64,000 bases of DNA from JAHEZL01 sp046074525 (GCA_046074525.1 JBJTOK010000059.1:95050-159049); one strand, 5' to 3'; positions 40,615 to 50,677 are shown, counted from the stretch's first letter. Numbers and translations are program-made. Notes: generated from the letters alone by a model not told the origin.

Positions 40615-43206
40615 CTATTTAAACAAAACAACATGGCCGATTTGCTCTTTCTGCAGTGGGCGCCCACTCTTCTGATCAACAGAGTAGGATAATTTCCAAA
40701 CATAAACATCTTCTTCTACTGGCTGACCTTTATAAGAACCATTCCAGCCTTCGTCGGCATTATTGCTGCTAAAGATAAGTTCGCCCCAGCGGTTGAAAAT
40801 AAGCAACTCAAAGTTTTCGAGATTCCTCCCTGCCGGCTTAAACTCATCATTGTGGTGATCGCCGTTAGGTGTGAAACAATTGGGAACAAATACCGTGGTT
40901 TCACAATAATCAATGACTTGTATCTGGTCTTGGGTTTCGCATTGCTTTCTGGAGATCTTTAGGGAGTAAAGTCCTTCTTTACTTGCATCGATATCGTTAG
41001 TGGTTTCCCCTGTGTTCCATTCTATTGTATAGTTGGTGTCGCTTATTCCCGCTGACAATGGCAGGAAATCCCTTTCCTTGAAACAGAAGAAAATAGACTG
41101 GTCGGCCAGGGGATTTTTAGGAACTGTTATCTCTTCAATAGTGACGGTATCGGTGCCATTGCAATTTCCACTGCTTGCGATGAGGTAATAAGTACCGCCC
41201 TTGTTTACCTTGATGCTTTGCGTGGTGGCCTTATTGCTCCACAGATAAGTATATCCGGAATGTGTTCCGGGATCAAGAGTGATGGAAGATCCGCTACAGA
41301 AAGATGCGCTGTCTTTTCCGCCGAGCAGACTCACACTGAGCGATTGCTGTGACAATGTTTTAGTTGCCGATGCCTTACAGCCTTTGCGGTCAGTAGCGGT
41401 GAGTGAGTAAGTGCCTGCCTGCATTGCCGTAAAACTTGCATTGCTTCCTGATGCAGCACCGCTCCATGCATAAGTAAATCCGCCACTTCCACCGCTTACT
41501 GTTGGAGTGAGCACAACGCTGTTGCCATTGCAAACACTGTTCGCGCCAGCTGGGAAAGTTACAGTGATAGCAGGATTGAAATTAACATTGATGGTGTCGG
41601 CCTTGCTACAACTGCTGCTGCTTACAGTCACTATATATTGTCCTGAAGTACTTACAATTTTTGTTTGTGAATTTCCACCTCCGCTCCATGCATATGTCGT
41701 GAAGCCACTGCCTGCATCCAACGTTAATCCTGCTGCTCCGCCACAAAGTGTTGTGTCATTACCAAGAGATAAACTAATTGATCCAGCGCTTGTCACGTTA
41801 ACATTTCCATTGGCTATACAGCCTTTACTATCGGTTACGGTGAGGATGTAATTTCCAACGGAAGCTGCGGTGTAGCTAGTGCCATTTCCACTCCCGGCAC
41901 CACTCCAGGCATAAGTGAAACCACCGGCTCCTCCGCTAACTGCGGGATTAAGCACAGTACTTCCTCCATTGCAGATACTTTCGGAATCATTAGGAAAGGA
42001 CAAATTGATAGCAGGATTAAAAGTGACATTGATAGTATCGGCACCGCTGCAGCCACCGCTGCTTGTGGCATTCACAATATATTGTCCCGAACTGCTTACA
42101 GTTTTTGTCGCGCTGTTGCCTCCGCCACTCCATGAATAAGTGCTATAACCGGCACCGGCATTAAGGGTTAAAGAGGCTGTTCCGCCACAAACGGTAGTAT
42201 CTTTGCCTACAGAAAAGCTAAGCTGACTCGAGGAAGTTACGCTAATTGCATCGCTGGCCTTACAGCCTTTATTATCGGTCACATCAACACTATAAGTCCC
42301 GGCCGCAGAAACAGAAATAGAGGAGTTATTATCTCCATTGCTCCAGTTGTAAACACTATAGCCGGTGCCAGCATCCAGCGTAGTTGAAGCTCCAGCGCAA
42401 ATGCTTTTGTCGGTACCGAGATCGACCACTGGCTTAGGATTTACAGTCACGATAATAGTGTCATATACTTTCACAGTATCGGTTTTGGTAAACACGATAT
42501 CGTCCAAAATAAAGTCATTTCCTTTACTTGAAACGTTTTTATTGATGATGCATATCTGAGCTGATGTATTTACTCCTGAGTTCCAGGCTTGGTTAAAAGT
42601 ATTCCAAGTGCAGGGTGTGGCGCTGGCATTAAAGGTGGAGCCGATAGCAATATTATTGATGCTGAACTGCATGATAGCTGGGAAATCTTTTGTCGCCGAG
42701 CCGACAGAAGTAGAAAAATCGTAGTTGGTATTGGGATCCACAGCAACAGTCTGGCACCACAGTTTTTGGTTCAAAGTCTTGGTGCCATTGGCCACTAACA
42801 TGTTTCCGCTTCCGGAAGTATGATCAGTGCATTCCTGGAAATCCCAGTTTGCATCCTTTGGATTATTGTCAATGCTATATTTTCCTTCACCGATTTGCTG
42901 ACCTGTAACAGGGTCATAAGTATAAGCTGACGTGAAACCTGTATTTCCCGCTTCGAAATCACCATTTACTACAAGATTAGAAGATGTTCCGGTAGAATAG
43001 GCTGTTACGATATAAGTCCCGCTGTTTTTTACTTTGATGGAAGCTCCCGTTGCGCCATTGCTCCAGGTATATTTGCTGTAAGTACCATTAGCCGTAAGGG
43101 TAGCACTATCGCCGGCGCAAAAAGAAATATCAGGGCCGAGACCCAGCTGGGCGCGGGAAGAAATGCTCAGGACTAAGAGCACACCAATGTAAAATAGTCT
43201 TTTCAT
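40615..43206 (-). CDS. T9SS type B (CHU_C) repeat protein
   Basis: 863 residues with signal peptide MKRLFYIGVLLVLSISSRAQ. An N-terminal LGPDISFCAGDSATL module is followed by a jelly-roll-like insert (about 70-240) that may bind sugar, then Ig/PKD-like repeats of about 75-80 residues (LGTDKSICAGASTTLDAGTGY; LGNDTTLCGGAAGLTLDAGSGF). The C-terminus (FVPNCFTPNGDHHNDEF... FNRWGELIF) is the CHU_C domain that directs T9SS secretion. Predicted adhesin or surface filament. It faces the RNA locus and the GH9 gene is divergent on its other side. Confidence 0.9.
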   Translation of the reverse strand: MKRLFYIGVLLVLSISSRAQLGLGPDISFCAGDSATLTANGTYSKYTWSNGATGASIKVKNSGTYIVTAYSTGTSSNLVVNGDFEAGNTGFTSAYTYDPVTGQQIGEGKYSIDNNPKDANWDFQECTDHTSGSGNMLVANGTKTLNQKLWCQTVAVDPNTNYDFSTSVGSATKDFPAIMQFSINNIAIGSTFNASATPCTWNTFNQAWNSGVNTSAQICIINKNVSSKGNDFILDDIVFTKTDTVKVYDTIIVTVNPKPVVDLGTDKSICAGASTTLDAGTGYSVYNWSNGDNNSSISVSAAGTYSVDVTDNKGCKASDAISVTSSSQLSFSVGKDTTVCGGTASLTLNAGAGYSTYSWSGGGNSATKTVSSSGQYIVNATSSGGCSGADTINVTFNPAINLSFPNDSESICNGGSTVLNPAVSGGAGGFTYAWSGAGSGNGTSYTAASVGNYILTVTDSKGCIANGNVNVTSAGSISLSLGNDTTLCGGAAGLTLDAGSGFTTYAWSGGGNSQTKIVSTSGQYIVTVSSSSCSKADTINVNFNPAITVTFPAGANSVCNGNSVVLTPTVSGGSGGFTYAWSGAASGSNASFTAMQAGTYSLTATDRKGCKASATKTLSQQSLSVSLLGGKDSASFCSGSSITLDPGTHSGYTYLWSNKATTQSIKVNKGGTYYLIASSGNCNGTDTVTIEEITVPKNPLADQSIFFCFKERDFLPLSAGISDTNYTIEWNTGETTNDIDASKEGLYSLKISRKQCETQDQIQVIDYCETTVFVPNCFTPNGDHHNDEFKPAGRNLENFELLIFNRWGELIFSSNNADEGWNGSYKGQPVEEDVYVWKLSYSVDQKSGRPLQKEQIGHVVLFK

Positions 43207-43469
43207 GTTTAGGGTTGTTTAAGGTAGTAAATCCAAAATTTCCCGAAAAATTTATTTTCCGCACTGCAGTCCGGTTTTGTCTCAAGAAATTAAAATGAAA
43301 AGAGATTTCTGAAAAAGATAAAGTTGTGGGTTAAGCGTAAAATTTTAATTTTAAGTCGTTGATAATAAATTGATTGAAAAAATGTAAAGTCATATCAGAA
43401 ATATGTGAAGTGCTTTTTTCAATGTAGAGATATCTTGGAGGGAGCAAAACCACAAGACTTAAAACAACT

Positions 43470-45173
43470 ATGAAAAAACTACTATTGACTTCGGGGATGA
43501 TCGGGCTCTTTTTTGGCTCTCTCGAGGCACAAACACATGATTATGCATTTGCACAGCACTTATCAACGTACTTTTTAGGTGGCCAGCGCTGTGGTACAAC
43601 CCAATCATGGTTGCATGGTGCCTGCCATACCACTGATGGAAGTGCAGTAGGGAAGGATTTAACTGGAGGATGGCATGACTGCGGTGATTATATTAAATTC
43701 CATCATACGGCGCCTTATGCCGCCCTTATGTATTTGTATGGTTTCGATAATTTTCCGGAGGCCTATGCCGATGATTACACGCAAGCGAATTCGGCTCCTC
43801 CGGCCAATGGAATTCCTGATATACTGGATGAAGTAAAGGTGGAAACCGATTATCTCATTAAATGTGTTGATGGCGGGACTATTTATTATCAGGTAGGTGG
43901 AATGGCCAGCCATGGTGAAGACCATAACAGTTTTAGCGAACCGGTGACCAATTCGGAGGAAAAATTGTACAGTGGATCTAAGATCCGACCGTGCAGAAGT
44001 ACCACAAGCGGTCATTCTAATGCTCTTGGTGATGCTGCAGCTGCATTGGCGCTAATGTCGATAGTTTATGCTCCTTACGATGCAGCGTATGCTACAAGTT
44101 GTAAAAATGCTGCAATTCAATATTACTCGGTAGCCATGGTATCACCAGGTAGTACGGCCGATTATGATAATCTGGCCTATTCTTTTCTGTCAGGAACCAA
44201 ATACAAAGATGAGTTGGCTTTTGCTGCTGCTGTTCTTTATCGCGCTACCGGCATTAGCTCTTATTTAACAGATGCAATAAGTCATGCATCAGGATCAAAT
44301 ATGGACAATAGTGGTACTTTCGATTATTCCAATGTAGCACACCTTGCTAACCTTGAATTATACAGAATCCATAAAACAAGCAATCCTTCTACAGCCACTA
44401 CATATCTGAATAAAGTAAAAAGTAAGGTCAATGGATATAGTGTTGCTTCTTGCGGATATATTCATTTAACTGGTTGGGGAAGCTTGCGTGAAGCTGGTTG
44501 CGCCGCTTTTTTAGCTTCCCTCTACCATTTGTATTCTGGTGATGCCACTGCGTACACTTTCGCTAAAAAGAATGTGGATTATATTCTGGGAAGTCATGCT
44601 GCAAACGGCAACATCCCTGCAAATTTTTCCTTCCTCATTGGTTATGATAAAATGAGTGGCGGCTATCCGAAATACCCTCATCATGCTGCGGCCTTTGGCT
44701 ACAAGTCTAATGAAGATCCATGGGACAAATACACTCAATCAGAATCAAATCCTACTTCCGTATCTTTTAAACACGAGCTGAAAGGGGGATTGGCCGGGGG
44801 GCCTGAATCATCCTGCAGTAATTTCAACGACAATATCGGGAACTATGTGTCCAGCGAGTATTGTACTTATTATAACTCCGGATTTACAGGCGCTGTTGCT
44901 TACATCAATAAAGTGGAAAACAACATTACCACGAGTACTGCAAAAATAAAAGTACCACTCATTCTGAATGTGTATCCCAATCCCGCCAGCAACCAACTGG
45001 TAATTAATTCCAATATGCAGGATCAATTGTCCGTTGTGGATTATATGGGGCGCACAATCGATACAATATCATTGAATGGCAGCGCGGCATTGGATATTTC
45101 ATCCTATGCTCCCGGACTCTATTTTCTGGTAAATTCTGATGCTCAGACAATCCAGAAATTCGTGAAAGAATAA
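43470..45173 (+). CDS. Glycoside hydrolase family 9 (cellulase type), T9SS type A
   Basis: 567 residues. Signal peptide MKKLLLTSGMIGLFFGSLEA, then an (alpha/alpha)6 GH9 catalytic domain: GGWHDCGDYIKF with Asp70 and Asp73 (usually GGWYDAGD), YPHHAAA, and the general acid Glu463 in SSEYCTYYNSGFTGAVAYI. The last 75 residues (NVYPNPASNQLVI ... LYFL) are a Por-secretion-tail, the type A T9SS signal. It most likely cleaves beta-1,4-glucans such as cellulose outside the cell. It is divergent from the CHU_C gene at 43206; the 263-nt gap has no other gene. Confidence 0.92.
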   Translation: MKKLLLTSGMIGLFFGSLEAQTHDYAFAQHLSTYFLGGQRCGTTQSWLHGACHTTDGSAVGKDLTGGWHDCGDYIKFHHTAPYAALMYLYGFDNFPEAYADDYTQANSAPPANGIPDILDEVKVETDYLIKCVDGGTIYYQVGGMASHGEDHNSFSEPVTNSEEKLYSGSKIRPCRSTTSGHSNALGDAAAALALMSIVYAPYDAAYATSCKNAAIQYYSVAMVSPGSTADYDNLAYSFLSGTKYKDELAFAAAVLYRATGISSYLTDAISHASGSNMDNSGTFDYSNVAHLANLELYRIHKTSNPSTATTYLNKVKSKVNGYSVASCGYIHLTGWGSLREAGCAAFLASLYHLYSGDATAYTFAKKNVDYILGSHAANGNIPANFSFLIGYDKMSGGYPKYPHHAAAFGYKSNEDPWDKYTQSESNPTSVSFKHELKGGLAGGPESSCSNFNDNIGNYVSSEYCTYYNSGFTGAVAYINKVENNITTSTAKIKVPLILNVYPNPASNQLVINSNMQDQLSVVDYMGRTIDTISLNGSAALDISSYAPGLYFLVNSDAQTIQKFVKE

Positions 45174-45241
45174 GCCTCCGCTAACTTTTTGGAGAAGCGG
45201 CATGATTTTTCATGTTGCTTTTTCTTTTTTAATCTTTTGCC

Positions 45242-45460
45242 ATGGTTTGGTACGAAAGGAAATGGTTGATATTACTGTTATTGCTGGTCTGCTTCCCGCT
45301 GGGTTTTTATGCTTTGTGGAGTTCGCAAAGCATTTCGCGCAGCATTAAAAATCTGGTAACGGCATTGGCAGCTCTGGCGGCAATTTTATGGTATGGCAAT
45401 TTTCAAAATAACAGTGAGATGCCTGTCAACAGAATTTTTAAGTCGTGGACAAAGCGCTAA
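45242..45460 (+). CDS. Small membrane protein
   Basis: 72 residues with two hydrophobic segments (about 8-26 and 37-51) and a basic C-terminus (FKSWTKR), so probably an inner-membrane protein. No family recognised. It stands alone between the GH9 gene and the CHU_C gene; the ATG at 45242 follows a T-rich stretch. Confidence 0.6.
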   Translation: MVWYERKWLILLLLLVCFPLGFYALWSSQSISRSIKNLVTALAALAAILWYGNFQNNSEMPVNRIFKSWTKR

Positions 45461-45724
45461 GCAGAATAAAATTGCCTTTTCTGTTTTTTAGCAGGTTGAA
45501 TTGTGTATTTATTCCGACAAATCCATGAAAATCAAAGACAAACCGAAAATTAATTTTTACTTTTTGAAAATGTATTGTACATTAGAGCAGTTGTTGTTAT
45601 CTACTACGCGGACAACGATCTACTGAAAACTAACGTCATTTCCGGCCAGTCGGCTGGTATTGGATTATAGCAGTTGATTCCCACGTAGTTGAACCACAAC
45701 AGATCGGGGAGGGATCAAAATAAA

Positions 45725-45734
45725 TACTACTACT
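45725..45734 (+). promoter_or_regulatory. Candidate small-RNA pairing site at start codon
   Basis: TACTACTACT, 3 nt before the ATG at 45738, is the exact complement of AGTAGTAGTA in the core of RNA copies 2 and 3 (copy 1 differs by a G-U at one end). A second purine stretch GGGGAGGG lies about 15 nt further upstream. The rest of the 277-nt leader shows small hairpins but no gene. Confidence 0.4.
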
Positions 45735-45737
45735 GCT

Positions 45738-48700
45738 ATGAACAATTTAAAATTCGTTCAACTACAATTTCTCGGGGCACTTTTAATGATGGCACTCAAC
45801 GCCAACGCGCAAACCTGCGCACCGGTGTCGGCCAATGAGCCATGGACATGGCCGGGGCACAACAACTGGTTTTTTGCATCGGGGAACGGTTGGACCGGTC
45901 AAACCTACAAGTGGGTGCCTGCCTGGCCTGGAGCAATAGCTCCTGCTATTACTACCCAAGGTGCAGTAGGTACCAATGCAGTAACTACATATGAAGGAAC
46001 GGCAACTGCAAGCGACGACAACGGAAATCTGGTTATGTTCTCCAACGGAAGAAGATTATGGGATGCTGCAGGAACCTTAAAATATTCGGGACTTCTAACC
46101 GGTAATGAGGGAGGGATGACCGGTAATAATGGTAGTGCCTGTCAGGGGGTAGTCATCGTTCGCCATCCTTTGAATCCAACTATTTATTATGTCTTTACTA
46201 CTGATGATGCCAACCAGGGTGCAACAGTTGGATTCAATTATTATTCTTTTGATCAGAATGGTAATCTTCTTACAGGGCCAACCCGTTTGGGTACCTACAG
46301 AACCATGGAAGGTGTTGCAGCTACGCGCCACGCAAATGGTGTTGATGTTTGGATTACCAGTTACGAATCAGGAACAAACAATTTTAATACTTATCTGCTC
46401 ACCTGCACCGGACTCAATACAACACCTGTTGTTTCTGCTGTTGCACCAATGATCAATAACTCCAATGAGGAGCGCGGTGGTGTAGCCTTTTCATGGGACA
46501 GCAAGCGCTTTGCGCAGGTACACCCCAACTCTACGGGTGGGGAGAGTGACAAAGAAGTTTCTGTGTATGATTTCGATAATGCCACAGGTGCCATCACTAA
46601 CCCACTGCATATCTCTTCATTACTGGCCAATGAATTGCCTTATGATTTGACTTTTTCTCCCGACAATTCGAAGCTTTATTATTCCACAGCTACCGGCCAG
46701 GTGGGATATTACGATTTGAGTTCAGGAGTGGCTGCTACCATTCTGCTCACGCAAACTTTCCTTACGATACCTGCTGCCAGCACGCATGCAGCGCTGGAAA
46801 TAGGTCCTGATGGAAAGCTTTACCAGGCCAGTGGCGATACTGGTTTGCCGCTGCGACAAATTGATGGAAACCTGAATGTTGGTGGTGGTGGTGCTTTCAC
46901 AGTAAACAATATTGTGGGAACAGAAACTTCAAAGGGGTTGCCTTCTATGTATATCGCTCCGCAGGATTATATCAGCATTCCTGCCGCCGGACCGATTTGC
47001 AATACCAGTGGTTCTAATCTGAATTTGAGTGCCAATTGGTTATGTGCAGGTACCAATGCCGAAGATCCTGTTGGTAATCCTACGGGGTGGAGTGGTACAG
47101 GAATCACCAATGCTGCTACTGGTATTTTTGACCCTACAGGTCTTGCTGCCGGACCATATGTCATTACTTATACTTACAATGCAGCTTGTGCTACAGTAAC
47201 AGGAACGGTAACGATTACCGTTACTACCTGTGCACCTTGCGGTGATACTACACTTGCGGCATCCATTCCAAACATCTGTACTGGAGCTGGTACCTTTGAT
47301 TTAGATCTTTATAAGGGAACTTCAGCTGCAGGTACCTGGTCAATTGTCAATGGTCCATCACTCTATGCCGCTACAGTTGCAGGAGATGGTCATACTTTTA
47401 TTCTCAATAATACCTCCGGAGGAACTTATACTGTGCGTCATACTTTGAATGTAGTAGGTGGGGGTTGTCCCGCTTTTTCAGAAAGAACTTTTACTATTTA
47501 CCCGCCTTCAGCGGGAGGAACCATAAGCTCTGATGCTTCGGTGTGTACCGGTAATAATTCGGGCACCCTTACTCTTTCGGGGCATACCGGAACTGTAGTA
47601 GGCTGGGAAAGCTCCACCGATAATTTTGGTACTTCCACTCCGATTGTGAATACTACTACATCACAGACTTATAATAATCTTGTTGTAACTACTTATTACA
47701 TAGCCATTGTACAATCGGGAACCTGTGCTAGTGCTACTTCTGCTGTTGTTACCATCACGGTTGATCCGACGCCTGTAGGAGGAGCGGTGACCAGTGACGC
47801 AACGGTTTGTTCCGGATCAAATGGCGCTAATCTCACTCTGGCAGGGCATACAGGAACTATTGCCGATTGGGAAACTTCTCCTGATGGAAACATATGGACT
47901 TCCACAGGTTCCACCTCAAATCCTTATGCATACTCAAATATTACCAGTACCACTCACTACAGAGCGGTGGTAAAATCAGGAGCATGTGCTACTGCTAATT
48001 CTATTGCTGCTATCATTACTGTAAATCCCGTTACTATAGGTGGAACAGTCAATGCAAATGATACGGTTTGTTCGGGCTCAAATGGTGCTAACCTTACTCT
48101 TACGGGACAAACAGGAACTATCACCGATTGGGAAACTTCTCCTGATGGCATTTCATGGACCTCTACCGGATTGTCTGCAAATCCTTACACTTATTCCAAT
48201 ATCGTCAGCACAACTCATTACAGAGCAGTTGTGAAATCAGGTGTTTGTGTTTCTGAGAATTCTGCTGAAGCTATTATTACTGTTGACCCGGTTTCGGTGG
48301 GTGGGACAGTCAATTCGGATGCTGCGGTTTGTTCGGGCTCAAATGGTGCCAACCTTACGCTTGTAGGACATACAGGAACTATTCAGGATTGGGAGACTTC
48401 TCCCGATGGAATTTCATGGAGCTCGGCCGGATCAACAACTAATCCTTACCCATACTCTAATCTTACCAGCACAACTCATTACAGGGCTGTTGTAAAATCA
48501 GGTGTTTGTAATTCTTCCAATTCAGCAGAAGCGACCATCACTGTAAATCCTTTACCAACTCCATCGGTAGCTGATGCAACAATTTGTGTAGGAGATCCTG
48601 CCGCTGTTTTTGATGCAGGAGTGTATGCTTCTTATGTATGGAGCGCTAACGGTTCAGGAACATTACAAACTACTACAGGGACTACTGCAGGTGATTATAT

Positions 48701-49754
48701 TGTTGAGGTAACCGACGGCAATGGCTGTAAGGCTATTGACACTGCAACACTTACTGTAAATAATCTGCCAATAGTTGCACTGGGTGATACTTCAGTTTGT
48801 CCGGGAGGAGCCATTACTCTTTCTACTTCACCTGCTGGATGGATTTCCTATGAATGGAATTCAAATCCTTTATTGAATACGCCTACATTGTCTTACAATC
48901 AGCCAGGTACTGTAGTAACAGTAAGAGTTGAAGATGCCAATGGTTGCTTCAACACAGCTTCTGCCAATATAGCTTTAGGAGATACTTTGCATGTTGATTT
49001 CGGTGGAGACAAACAGATTTGTTCTTATGAATCGCTGACCTTGAATGCTGCACAGTATGGACCGTTTACCGCACCGGTGGTGTATACCTGGGATGGCGTT
49101 AATGGTACAGCCACCAAAACAGTTAATCAGTCTGGTTCTTACGGTGTAAGCGTAATGGACGGTCGGGGCTGTATGGGCAGTGATACGGTACAACTCACCG
49201 TAAATCCGGTAACAGAAGTGACTCTGGGTAATGACACAACGGTTTGTTTCACAGGGAAAGAACAATGGGTGGGCTTTGTACCTGATATTTATTCATCAGT
49301 ATTGTGGTCGACAGGTTCCAGTGATACCACAGCCTTCACCCAGGCCATTGGTTCGGTATGGGTGAGTGTTACCAATCAGTTCAACTGCGCCGATGCGGAT
49401 ACAGTATTTGTAGGAGAATTCTGCGTGCCTACACCGCTTTGCTTCCCTGATGTGATTACCCCTAATGCTGATGGCGACAATGATGTTTTCCTGCCTTGCA
49501 TTAATGATTATCAACCTATCGACAATGGCAATTACAAAGGCATCATTGATAATATTGTTTGGGTAGATTTTGTGGTTTATGACAGATGGGGCATCAAGAT
49601 GTTCCAGTCAAAAGACATCATCCCGCGCTGGGATGGTACTTACCAGGGAGTTGCAGTATCTACGGGAACATACTATTACATTGTTCGATACAGCGATTCA
49701 TCAAAAGCCAACTATGAGCAAACAGGCTATATTACTGTAATCAATAAGCAATAA
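45738..49754 (+). CDS. Giant T9SS type B (CHU_C) protein with propeller and tandem repeats
   Basis: 1338 residues with signal peptide (about 1-24: MNNLKFVQLQFLGALLMMALNANAQ in part). Residues about 25-415 are a WD40-like beta-propeller module (DDNGNLVMFSNGRRLWD, SPDNSKLYYSTATGQVGYYD). There follow Ig-like modules, among them four tandem units with 87-residue period (GGxVNSDAxVCSGSNGANLTL..). The C-terminus (CFPDVITPNADGDNDVFLPC... VYDRWGIKMF) is the CHU_C domain. Predicted secreted adhesin. Leader RNA carries a possible small-RNA site. A terminator follows at 49776. Confidence 0.9.
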   Translation: MNNLKFVQLQFLGALLMMALNANAQTCAPVSANEPWTWPGHNNWFFASGNGWTGQTYKWVPAWPGAIAPAITTQGAVGTNAVTTYEGTATASDDNGNLVMFSNGRRLWDAAGTLKYSGLLTGNEGGMTGNNGSACQGVVIVRHPLNPTIYYVFTTDDANQGATVGFNYYSFDQNGNLLTGPTRLGTYRTMEGVAATRHANGVDVWITSYESGTNNFNTYLLTCTGLNTTPVVSAVAPMINNSNEERGGVAFSWDSKRFAQVHPNSTGGESDKEVSVYDFDNATGAITNPLHISSLLANELPYDLTFSPDNSKLYYSTATGQVGYYDLSSGVAATILLTQTFLTIPAASTHAALEIGPDGKLYQASGDTGLPLRQIDGNLNVGGGGAFTVNNIVGTETSKGLPSMYIAPQDYISIPAAGPICNTSGSNLNLSANWLCAGTNAEDPVGNPTGWSGTGITNAATGIFDPTGLAAGPYVITYTYNAACATVTGTVTITVTTCAPCGDTTLAASIPNICTGAGTFDLDLYKGTSAAGTWSIVNGPSLYAATVAGDGHTFILNNTSGGTYTVRHTLNVVGGGCPAFSERTFTIYPPSAGGTISSDASVCTGNNSGTLTLSGHTGTVVGWESSTDNFGTSTPIVNTTTSQTYNNLVVTTYYIAIVQSGTCASATSAVVTITVDPTPVGGAVTSDATVCSGSNGANLTLAGHTGTIADWETSPDGNIWTSTGSTSNPYAYSNITSTTHYRAVVKSGACATANSIAAIITVNPVTIGGTVNANDTVCSGSNGANLTLTGQTGTITDWETSPDGISWTSTGLSANPYTYSNIVSTTHYRAVVKSGVCVSENSAEAIITVDPVSVGGTVNSDAAVCSGSNGANLTLVGHTGTIQDWETSPDGISWSSAGSTTNPYPYSNLTSTTHYRAVVKSGVCNSSNSAEATITVNPLPTPSVADATICVGDPAAVFDAGVYASYVWSANGSGTLQTTTGTTAGDYIVEVTDGNGCKAIDTATLTVNNLPIVALGDTSVCPGGAITLSTSPAGWISYEWNSNPLLNTPTLSYNQPGTVVTVRVEDANGCFNTASANIALGDTLHVDFGGDKQICSYESLTLNAAQYGPFTAPVVYTWDGVNGTATKTVNQSGSYGVSVMDGRGCMGSDTVQLTVNPVTEVTLGNDTTVCFTGKEQWVGFVPDIYSSVLWSTGSSDTTAFTQAIGSVWVSVTNQFNCADADTVFVGEFCVPTPLCFPDVITPNADGDNDVFLPCINDYQPIDNGNYKGIIDNIVWVDFVVYDRWGIKMFQSKDIIPRWDGTYQGVAVSTGTYYYIVRYSDSSKANYEQTGYITVINKQ
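47514..48555 (+). repeat. Four tandem Ig-like coding repeats
   Basis: Units start at 47514, 47778, 48039 and 48300, giving a period of 264, 261 and 261 bp. The last three are the most alike and each has WETSPDGxxWxS and HYRAVVKSG. This looks like in-frame tandem amplification of one Ig-like module. Confidence 0.85.
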
Positions 49755-49775
49755 AAAGAAAATCATTTTTTGAAA

Positions 49776-49808
49776 ACGGCGATAACTTAGGTTATTGCCG
49801 TTTTTTTT
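49776..49808 (+). terminator. Rho-independent terminator after CHU_C gene
   Basis: ACGGCGATAAC (49776-49786) pairs with GTTATTGCCGT (49791-49801) around TTAG with one G-U, followed by a run of T. Confidence 0.85.
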
Positions 49809-49819
49809 GCCGATTAGCT

Positions 49820-49827
49820 TATCTTTG
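49820..49827 (+). promoter_or_regulatory. Candidate -7 promoter element
   Basis: TATCTTTG matches TAnnTTTG. A TTG at 49795-49797 is 22 nt upstream, though it lies in the terminator stem. It could drive the two-gene unit at 49905-50677. Confidence 0.4.
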
Positions 49828-49904
49828 AAAAAAATGAAAAGCGATGAAATATTCATTTTCCAGATGAATAGCTCATTTGACCATTAAAAAACAGGTATAT
49901 ATAA

Positions 49905-50276
49905 ATGAAAGCAAAAATCCTCATCAATTCCGGTGAACATGTTTTTTCTTCTGATCCTTCAGAAGAAGTGAATTCCATTACTACACGTGATGAAGCAGTG
50001 TATAAATTATCCCTTTATGATGCCGATGGCAACGCTGAAGATTTCGATATTCCCAACTGTACCATTATTACTGTAGACGGACAGAAATTCAAGGAGGAAA
50101 TAGTGGTTTCCAAATCACTGATTGATTGCCTGGAGCGTGAAACTGAAGACAATGAAGAAGTTGTTCATGTTGAATTGCTTCCTGAAATCGAAATTTGGGA
50201 TGCCGGCTTTGCACAAGGATTTTTCTTTGATCTGAAAGATGTTCCTGCTGTATTGAGAGATATCACATTAAAATAG
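49905..50276 (+). CDS. Hypothetical protein, 123 residues
   Basis: Acidic soluble protein starting MKAKILINSGEHVFSSDPSEE and rich in beta strands; no signal peptide or known motif. It precedes the MazG-like gene by 8 nt and is probably co-transcribed with it. I do not recognise the family. Confidence 0.7.
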   Translation: MKAKILINSGEHVFSSDPSEEVNSITTRDEAVYKLSLYDADGNAEDFDIPNCTIITVDGQKFKEEIVVSKSLIDCLERETEDNEEVVHVELLPEIEIWDAGFAQGFFFDLKDVPAVLRDITLK

Positions 50277-50284
50277 AATTCTTT

Positions 50285-50677
50285 ATGTCGCTACTTGATC
50301 ATATTAACCAGGTAAAAACCTTTCACGAAGCTTTTAATATTGCAAACAATGAAGTGCCTACCAATGCCTTGTCGAAAGATGAAATATTGTTGCGCTACAC
50401 TTTGCTGAGAGAGGAAAATGAAGAATATCTGGAAGCTGCCAACAAAGGTGATCTTGTTGAAGTGGCCGATGCGCTTGGCGATCAGTTGTACATTTTATTT
50501 GGTACTCTTTTAAAGCATGGCCTGCAATACAAGATCGAAGAAGTATTCAATGAAATTCAGCGCAGTAACATGTCGAAACTCGGCGCCGACGGTAAGCCTA
50601 TTTACCGCGAAGATGGTAAGGTGCTGAAAGGCCCGAATTATTTCCGACCCGATATTAAAAGCATTCTCGAAAAGTAA
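50285..50677 (+). CDS. MazG-like nucleotide pyrophosphohydrolase
   Basis: 130 residues of the all-alpha NTP pyrophosphatase superfamily. The metal-binding ExxE...ExxD pattern is visible in LREENEEYLEA and LVEVADALGDQLYILFG. Members hydrolyse (deoxy)nucleoside triphosphates or phosphoribosyl-ATP to the monophosphate; the substrate here is unknown. The C-terminal LGADGKPIYREDGKVLKGPNYF is typical of the phosphoribosyl-ATP pyrophosphohydrolase-like branch found in Bacteroidota and phages. Cytoplasmic. Confidence 0.85.
   Translation: MSLLDHINQVKTFHEAFNIANNEVPTNALSKDEILLRYTLLREENEEYLEAANKGDLVEVADALGDQLYILFGTLLKHGLQYKIEEVFNEIQRSNMSKLGADGKPIYREDGKVLKGPNYFRPDIKSILEK

Noticed and set aside
43391..43405. 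Small palindrome CATAT-CAGAA-ATATG upstream of the GH9 gene
   Set aside because: Only 5 bp per arm and A/T-rich; expected by chance in such a gap.
47514..48555. Regular repeats considered as a CRISPR array
   Set aside because: Period of about 261 bp inside an open reading frame with conserved protein motif; no short repeats with unique spacers.
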